NCBI GenBank assembly: GCA_016713245.1
Contig: JADJPM010000001.1
Span: 2,356,001-2,420,000 of the forward strand
Direction: 5' to 3'
Length of the DNA: 64,000 bases
Origin: Verrucomicrobiaceae bacterium
Lineage (GTDB): Bacteria; Verrucomicrobiota; Verrucomicrobiia; Verrucomicrobiales; Verrucomicrobiaceae
Below are positions 61,601 through 64,000 of the stretch, piece by piece. Position 1 is the first letter of the stretch, and every line of letters starts with the position of its first letter. Under the pieces are notes generated by a model that was given only the letters and a program-made list of their open reading frames with translations, ran no database searches and had not been told where the DNA came from. A program made the position numbers and the translations under genes.

Positions 61601-63125
61601 CACCGCGGCCAGCATCCGGATCGGCGATGGCAGCGGCCCTTCGTCCACACACACGCTCACTCTCGGCAGTGGCACGAATGTGTTCAACGCTGACACGGTC
61701 AACGTCGGCTCGGCGGGCACCACCATCCGCTCCAGTGGAGCGGTCGTGTTTGATGGTGCCGATACCACGGGCACTCTGCAGGTTCGCGCTGCCAATGGCA
61801 CCAGCCGTGCCACGATCAACATGGTGAACACGACCGGGAACACCGCAGGCGACATCAGCAGCACCATCAATCTGAACGGGCACACCGCCGACGTCATGGC
61901 CTCCACCTTGACTATGGCCGCTCGCAGCACGGGCACCGGTGCCGCCACCGCCACCCTTTCTTTTGATCAGGGCGCCCTGGACGTCACCACCCTGACCATG
62001 GCCAGCCGCACCGGGACGGGTACAGGCAATGCCACCGCCACCCTGAATCTTGGTGACAGCGCCGCTCCCGGCTCGCCTACGACGACCATCGGCACCGTTA
62101 ACATGGCCGTGAACACCTCGGCTGGCGGCACGGTGACCTCCAATTTGGTCATCACCGGGGGCACGGTGAATATCGGCACCGGTTCAGGCACCGCCATCAA
62201 TATGGCAAATGCTGCGGCTGGCCGCACGGCCGTCTCCAACATCAATCTCACGGGCGGCACCCTCTCAGTAACAGGCGACATCGTCCGCACTGGTGGTGCG
62301 GGCACGGAAACAGCCACCATCACCGTCAATGGCGGTTCGCTGAACTTGAACGGCAAGAGCATCGGCACGGCGGGTGCCCCGATCACTCTCCAAGCCCAGT
62401 CCGGCACGAACACCATCAGCGGGCTCGCCGAACTCAACGGCGGCGGCCTCCTCACCAAATCCACCACGGGTGTTCTCAGCATGGGAGATGGCAATACCTA
62501 CACCGGTGGTACCCTCGTTTCGGATGGCACGCTACTCGCCACGAACACCACCGGCTCTGCTACCGGTTCTGGTGCTGTCACTGTCGCCGCTGCGGGCACC
62601 CTCGGTGGCACTGGTTCCATCATCGCCGGCTCGAACAACAACATCACTATTGATGGCATTCTCAATGCCGGAATGCCTACAAGCACCACAGGAACTGCCC
62701 TCGCCCTCACCGTCGGCGGTACCGGCCAGCTTCAGTTCAATGGTACCACCGTGTTTGACCTTTTCGCCAATACCGGCGGTGTGAATCTTCCCACCTCCAA
62801 TGATCGTGTGGTCGTCAATGCCCCCGCAGGCTCGAACATCATCTTTGGCACCTCCAGCATCCTCCAGATCAGCACCACGCTTGCTCCGACCGCCTACGCC
62901 AACGGCGATACCTGGCAGCTCTTTGACTGGAGCGGCGTGGCGGGTGGTGTCACCGGCGGTTTCGCCTCCATCAACCTCCCTGTCATTGATTCCGCCTTCA
63001 TGTGGGACACCGCCAATCTCTACTCCCTTGGCGTGGTCTCCGTGATCGCCGTTCCCGAGCCCTCCCGAGCTCTCCTGATGCTTCTCGGCCTTCTCGGCCT
63101 CATGATGCGCCGCCGCCGCAACTGA
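49689..63125 (+). CDS. Giant autotransporter-repeat (PATR) surface protein with PEP-CTERM tail
   Basis: A 4478-residue protein. The signal peptide is about residues 1-30 (MKTLRRYRQSVAVLLTILLA start, cleavage after VTHA). The body is a long beta-helix rich in Gly, Thr, Asn and Ser. At least 12 copies of the autotransporter-associated strand motif can be read, such as NTYTGATTINEGILGL, NTYTGTTSVEAGTLVV and NTYTGPTYFNQGVVNA, often after KTGAGTL-like lead-ins. The opening W-rich module (VTWNASSGTNFSWVDILNW) is echoed near residue 2047 by LFWRGLAGGGTDSTWNANAN, so the protein looks like at least two joined units. There is no C-terminal beta-barrel; it ends VPEPSRALLMLLGLLGLMMR plus an Arg-rich tail, a PEP-CTERM sorting signal. 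It is likely attached to or released from the cell surface. Confidence 0.93.
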   Translation: MKTLRRYRQSVAVLLTILLATWQVVPVTHAATVTWNASSGTNFSWVDILNWDLGAAPLAGDDAIFSRPVPNPGALANPSVIVLGAGSVANRLVFNDNYTLTGGTLASGAIQADLATSITIASQLTGTLGLAISGGGSIRLTNLANDYTGVTAINTGSLIITNPAQLGADPSAIRITAGNSTPSNTSLIGFSGGSLVLDGTAGGFDLARNIDFEGRGPLGDRGAAILSLGNNTLSGTLSSAVSTQTPATFRNSRVNSVNGQLNLPGTVNVGGTSATTFLSFGGVNAAGVGDYSLTGVIQGTGSIEKSGAGTLFLNPSSTAGFGGTVRVSGSATGQQSSVMVTQASVGTTSIFGTNTVAGDDPSAIDMNGGVLEFRNDASMDFSPLAGGKNVYLRANSTFFTGPAAGGAGINGVTTLGTFRVAANTTGTFNSRNGYGVSLGAWTQESSNNANTITNNMGGTLLFTGDAWNNNDGSARTLAVGGGGNTRIAGSITASGTNKALTKTGAGELAINGVASTLTGTVAVQGGAVRITDFRSIANNTAAISLGNATTTAGHLIIGGTGVGTGTAAGLTTSKPITLNTTTVSPSIYANQSGANPVILNGAITRTAQTTGGLILGGTNAADNIINAAIPAAGTSGGVTKLGSGTWVLGGVSHLYPGATTIQNGTLKLRATASASDVVGSATGNTVVFSANTTTGTAGGTLEFGGFSGVATTETLGALTPTAGAATVRLLGNGGAANLTFTSLGATTAASSLNFDTTGASGGLIALTGQAATTATNLPGTANLQGHLYVNGADFAVINGTAQVTAPTYAGAGNFQNAAGALVSAVHNKLTGSFTSAAATVSSLVTNNQTLTLSGNLTVSTGAILQSGGTATIQSDSPASQLILGGAAATNIAIRVNGDSDVLNLGTAVAPVNIGSAQTGGLTKNGAGKLVVFGTNAQTGTTNINEGIIELNGAGARLAAAGGVNTTIRQNASLDFNTAFAFVENPAVGTLDGAGTVRNTGSADVTFVQTGAGTWAGGFNETGAGKLHVSKLGTTGAPTWSGTSNYTGVTTIGGTTGLVTVNTLANGGVVSGIGASTSAAANLVFAGSTAGLVYQGSILDGALTLGSKSASTDRLFTLAGTGATLSSTVSNNNGIIWSNTGAIAHGIVGPQALIFTGTSTGDNTFNPQLTDSGTGTDITSVTKQGAGQWNLGNSNNTYTGATTINEGILGLNHNGAIHANSPVVFTPTSATSVAVLQMSGTFDRSLSATPTAGTGSITWNGATASTTGGAGFAAHASPLIVAIGGIGAPTALTWGSGGFVGTSIAQNLVLNSSTALSSVDFRNAIDLGASVRTINVLDNGNTGADYATMSGVLSGTGGGLLKIGTGVLRLTAANTYTGTTSVEAGTLVVSSFGSSTDAPNTATGVGVSGVTMDNANAIILGNATTTGGILQYVGSGETSDRKIRLRGTTAGNQIHADGSGPLILTNVAHDTTETGNKTLSLRGSNTAGNMITSQLTDNVAGVLSVTVDGGATWILTNSTNSYTGNTTASSGALGIGDDAALSTGTLVNSNGNVFAHGGDRTLTNPVTLANNATNGWIGDHSITFVAAANLAAGANNVNTYNSIAAGKALTFSGGITANALTANRAWTLDGAGETVINGDFTTTSPYGVAITKNGNGTLVLGTTGATSNWNRNAAGIDVDRGTLRFTASDALSVGTFTTSSAPTTAGTAIAATTFTVASTAGLVPGQNFSGTNVIAGSTIVSIDSPTTFTASAAPTTAVANNTTLTFAAYGGLTLSPELATGDTALVDLNGTVQTFNSLTATTDGAVVIDNTSSSPSTLTIGANNNVVSISNAGARTITDSGAGALSIVKTGSTALSLPTGMTLTYQGTTTSNGGGSLTINSPVNGTTGLAATGGSTLSLPGGLTTPSVITSVAVGGGSTLGLIDGAGSQITNLTSLSLGNSGMGTVTLNLNVGDGLTPGDNANTDLLRLLTGGTLSLGNTITFNLTDAGLNAGQTYTLLNVVDGGLTAFGLGNLIQGATPGGYTSYSWNTTDTSVSLTVGSLITGNLFWRGLAGGGTDSTWNANANNWSLDKANTSVGTSIPGAGTDVIFAIDSAAGAVDTTLEGNFKINSLTFEAGVSTPSSVSIAPGAVNTNRLEIAPQTATKGIAITAGGPSSVTISAPVRLGAAQTWNVADPASVLTFSGGLQNEADVTKTGGGKVTLSTAADNAFNTGLTSDFIVNGGTLETLNADALGVVGKRANVAINTSGVFYYNNATAGTVANPLSLGGGTLSAGGNGQTYSGTVNVSGNSIINMADANGPATNTARNITLSGVVSGSGSLTIDSNNTVTTGNQFGGTLTLNNAGTTWTGDLLFNRGTVTMTSAVSPSFTTNNLTFNSFGRLNLQGVNSQTLTNTGTLTYAANAIGEIGVDNTSGTVSAPFTLDMTGPVSLGANAGLRLLLSDGANSVANFPNGVTLGGSASISVGGGVGGVASFSGVISDGGGAFGLAVNDDLGGWATTNRTVRLTGLNTFTGNVTLGEGVLEFDTVTNAGGAASSLGQGAALTTGAATLSFIGGVSQATNRPITQTGATTLAANGTAGATITYSGAIAGGASSLNLDGAGTGILGGVLTQTAGGTNDLNKNGTGTWTLTATNSIADDLNVNAGILNINAVQAVFDDIVVSNAGTIVNINVANAHQGDDLFIRNGAVVNLGITGALGAGMDALNIAENATAAATATLDLKGFNSTVGAVTIGFENSAVGQIVDSVGGGVLTAASYTVRQGLTSANLAGAGGITKNGRGVFTVSGVHTFTGASTVTEGQLILDYTTNNTSKIASGAGLTLGGVAGDMNAILTFNGNAATASTQNFTTLTVNNGASDFVPVSNGGQAMNVSFTTITRTAAGGTVDFTLPAVGNITSTQALTNGILGGYATIGSGAAFATKDGSNNLIPLVATPKDDVTTWLTADNVTDATGFTGVLTANCPLVNSITFTQPSSTITVGTRLAVSSGGILVTSGATGAGISGGQLHAGTPDLIIHQHAAGDFTISSAITSGTVVTKTGNGALVLSGQNTSTGGIHITEGVVKVSGGNAIGDSAPVNFKEVAGSGLTLLSNETVGNLVGGTNANTIALGNNALTTNTSSNQTFSGLFTGSGSLVKQGTANLNLDTSSSTGFTGSVVINQGLLQLSGNGIVNLPVVSSITSNQGGSLLIDFNSGTTGSSRISDAAVVNLSSLGNGSFFGVHIRSNQDVSHSETIGAINLVGGASVIGVSQAGGTGRTLTLTTAALNRQNNATVFLNGRNFAVTSGDNRGRLLITAAPALVGGTGATGATNTNVPVIRHAVTLQNPNAIAAGDVPNTFASYNTTTGVTPLSITNEYRLDSAGYTASADANDNLRFTMDAAALATKTFNAVVFDSSAASMSIAGAGGGTNVLTVNSGAMLFTSTASANGTTVSGFDSITPGAGSGNEFIITVANNTSTINSVLADGAGATTLTKSGTGTLVLGAANTYTGPTYFNQGVVNALSINSLGNGGELNFFGGTLQFGGVFDPSVRTMNFSALSGATFDTNGIDITFANPVGNASAGTLTKTGLGSLTLGAVVTYTGQTIVQNGNLVLGVAGALPATHSVTVSGGNLDLGASPVTLNTVTLNSGGIIGTTSLTASSLVLSGGSIASTVTIAGTAGITKTGNGTVTVGGANTFTGQVVVQDGVLAFDSIANADGTLSALGAPANAAQGAIRLGYGTTTGTLSYTGGGHSTDRQIHLVGSTGGGMIDADGTGALVLNGAITSEDGGAKSLTLRGSSGAGIVNRITSPIAECNGVLTLAKLDGNIWQLDAASTYTGATQVDNGTLRLGVANALPATTATRLGSTTTAGVLDLNGFDQTIGSLVVQTNSNAVTNQILINTGNTLTINGGVTIGVNASATAVTQLTASGGGSLVVNSGGANFQVGGATGGTNSNAVTADFSALNAFTANLGAGTFRMGDANTGTSADPSSLKLAVNNTITAASIRIGDGSGPSSTHTLTLGSGTNVFNADTVNVGSAGTTIRSSGAVVFDGADTTGTLQVRAANGTSRATINMVNTTGNTAGDISSTINLNGHTADVMASTLTMAARSTGTGAATATLSFDQGALDVTTLTMASRTGTGTGNATATLNLGDSAAPGSPTTTIGTVNMAVNTSAGGTVTSNLVITGGTVNIGTGSGTAINMANAAAGRTAVSNINLTGGTLSVTGDIVRTGGAGTETATITVNGGSLNLNGKSIGTAGAPITLQAQSGTNTISGLAELNGGGLLTKSTTGVLSMGDGNTYTGGTLVSDGTLLATNTTGSATGSGAVTVAAAGTLGGTGSIIAGSNNNITIDGILNAGMPTSTTGTALALTVGGTGQLQFNGTTVFDLFANTGGVNLPTSNDRVVVNAPAGSNIIFGTSSILQISTTLAPTAYANGDTWQLFDWSGVAGGVTGGFASINLPVIDSAFMWDTANLYSLGVVSVIAVPEPSRALLMLLGLLGLMMRRRRN

Positions 63126-63173
63126 AGTCCGAGGCTGGCAATGAGTTTTTGATTCCCAGAAACCCCATTTCAG

Positions 63174-63215
63174 TGCAAAACGCTCCGCTGACATCAGCGG
63201 GGCGTTTTGCATTTT
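63174..63215 (+). terminator. Rho-independent terminator after the giant gene
   Basis: A long two-part stem, TGCAAAACGC / GCGTTTTGCA enclosing CCGCTGA / TCAGCGG, is followed by four T. It can also serve the opposite strand weakly. It lies 48 bases after the giant gene stop. Confidence 0.88.
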
Positions 63216-63272
63216 CAGCACACAAGTCGCGAAAAACGCCCGTTTCCCTCGTTTAACCACGCTCTCACCATC

Positions 63273-64000
63273 ATGAACACCACCCAAACTACACGCCGCA
63301 CCTTCGTTCGCGGCACTGTCGCCGGCGCGGCTAGCCTCGCCGTCCTTCCCTCCTACTCCGCTCCCATTGGCGCCAATGACGACGTCCGCGTCGCCGTCAT
63401 CGGCTTCAATGCCCGTGGTGCCGGCCACATCTCCAGCCTCCTCGGTATCAAAGGCGTGCGCCTCGTCGCCCTTTGCGATGTCGATAAGAAGGTCATGGAA
63501 AAGCACGTCGCCGCCCTCGCCAAGAAAAACATCACCGTGAAGCAGTACAGCGACTTCCGTGAATGCTGCGCTGACAAGGAGATCGACGCCGTCACCATCG
63601 CCACGCCGAACCACAGCCACACGCTCATCGCCATGACCGCGATCGCCAATGGTAAGCACGTCTATGTCGAAAAGCCCGTCTGCCACAACATGTGGGAAGG
63701 CCGCAAGCTCGTCGAAGCCGCCGCCATCGTCGAAAAGAAGGGCCAGGTCGTCCAGCACGGCATGCAGCGCCGCTCCTCCCCCGGCTGGCAGGCCGCCATG
63801 GACTACATCAAGTCCGGAGCCATCGGCAAGGTCCAGCTCTCCCGCGGCATCAATTTCAAAGCCCGCAAATCCATCGGCAAAGTCGCCGCTCCCACCCAGC
63901 CCGATGCCGCAGGTCGCATCGCCGGCACTTTCCGTGATACCGGCGGCAAGCCGCAGATCGTCGATCTCGATTATAAGCTCTGGTCCGCCCCGCGCCCGGT
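63273..64000 (+). CDS. Gfo/Idh/MocA family oxidoreductase with Tat signal (partial)
   Basis: The first 242 codons are in the window and the frame runs off the right edge. The N-terminus MNTTQTTRRTFVRGTVAGAA is a twin-arginine signal. The Rossmann start VRVAVIGFNARGAGHISSLL binds the nicotinamide cofactor. Further family marks are VALCDVDKKVMEKH, AVTIATPNHSHTLIAMTAIA and YVEKPVCHNMWEGRKLVEAA, with the conserved EKP. Exported members of this family carry out oxidoreduction or glycoside cleavage with tightly bound NAD, so it suits the glycan theme. The C-terminal half and the substrate are not visible. Confidence 0.92.
   Translation, partial: MNTTQTTRRTFVRGTVAGAASLAVLPSYSAPIGANDDVRVAVIGFNARGAGHISSLLGIKGVRLVALCDVDKKVMEKHVAALAKKNITVKQYSDFRECCADKEIDAVTIATPNHSHTLIAMTAIANGKHVYVEKPVCHNMWEGRKLVEAAAIVEKKGQVVQHGMQRRSSPGWQAAMDYIKSGAIGKVQLSRGINFKARKSIGKVAAPTQPDAAGRIAGTFRDTGGKPQIVDLDYKLWSAPRP

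Overview
The window looks like a GC-rich chromosome segment from the Planctomycetota-Verrucomicrobiota group. Verrucomicrobiota (Verrucomicrobiaceae-like) fits best. The reasons are several planctomycete-type cytochrome proteins (PSCyt1-DUF1549-DUF1553), DUF1501 and DUF1552 Tat-exported proteins, sulfatases, DUF1080 proteins, BNR sialidase-like proteins and a very large autotransporter-repeat protein with a PEP-CTERM tail. Taxonomy is inferred from gene content only.

Region 1 (1-40.3 kb) is one long run of genes on the minus strand, apart from a gene end at 1-124 and a small transposase at 23.4 kb. Read in the direction of transcription it starts with a GntR/FadR-type regulator (40303-39656), which has a perfect 23-bp palindrome touching its start codon and overlaps the next gene by 4 bp. 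Then follow a PSD1 cytochrome, a DUF1016 nuclease gene inserted at the end of that PSD1 gene, DUF1501, a second PSD1, a 2-hydroxyacid dehydrogenase, a third PSD1, a DUF1592-type cytochrome, a RAYT transposase with REP palindromes, DUF1552, a gene remnant, a sulfatase, a fused FGE-like/BNR protein, two BNR proteins, DUF1501, a fourth PSD1, a SASA esterase, two DUF1501 genes, a DUF1080 gene, an AAA-ATPase/DUF4276 pair of lower GC, a frameshifted sulfatase, a zinc-ribbon protein, a kinase-like two-gene unit and a second SASA esterase. The set suggests periplasmic breakdown of a sulfated, acetylated and possibly sialylated glycan, with exported cytochromes and Tat proteins; the substrate cannot be read from sequence.

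Region 2 (40.4-49.6 kb) holds an initiator tRNA, a DUF1080 gene with a strong terminator, and a tightly overlapping plus-strand operon: photolyase/cryptochrome-like, TspO, SDR, lipocalin, SOUL, DUF2256 and DUF3253. That set resembles light or singlet-oxygen stress operons. A Nif3-like gene, a minus-strand esterase and an AlkD-like protein, and a plus-strand membrane-anchored protein follow.

Region 3 (49.7-64 kb) is a 13.4-kb gene for a 4478-residue repeat protein with a signal peptide and a PEP-CTERM tail, a terminator, and the start of a Tat-exported Gfo/Idh/MocA oxidoreductase cut by the window end.

The least explained signal is the density of palindromic elements. There are 53-bp nested palindromes read in the same frame inside two PSD1 genes, with compensating stem changes between copies. 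A second family with covarying stems lies inside a sulfatase gene, and a third element lies in the FGE-like/BNR gene. A 72-bp hairpin repeat follows gene ends three times, and a RAYT transposase sits among its own REPs between two genes that normally pair. Five neighbouring genes also share a near-identical signal-peptide start.
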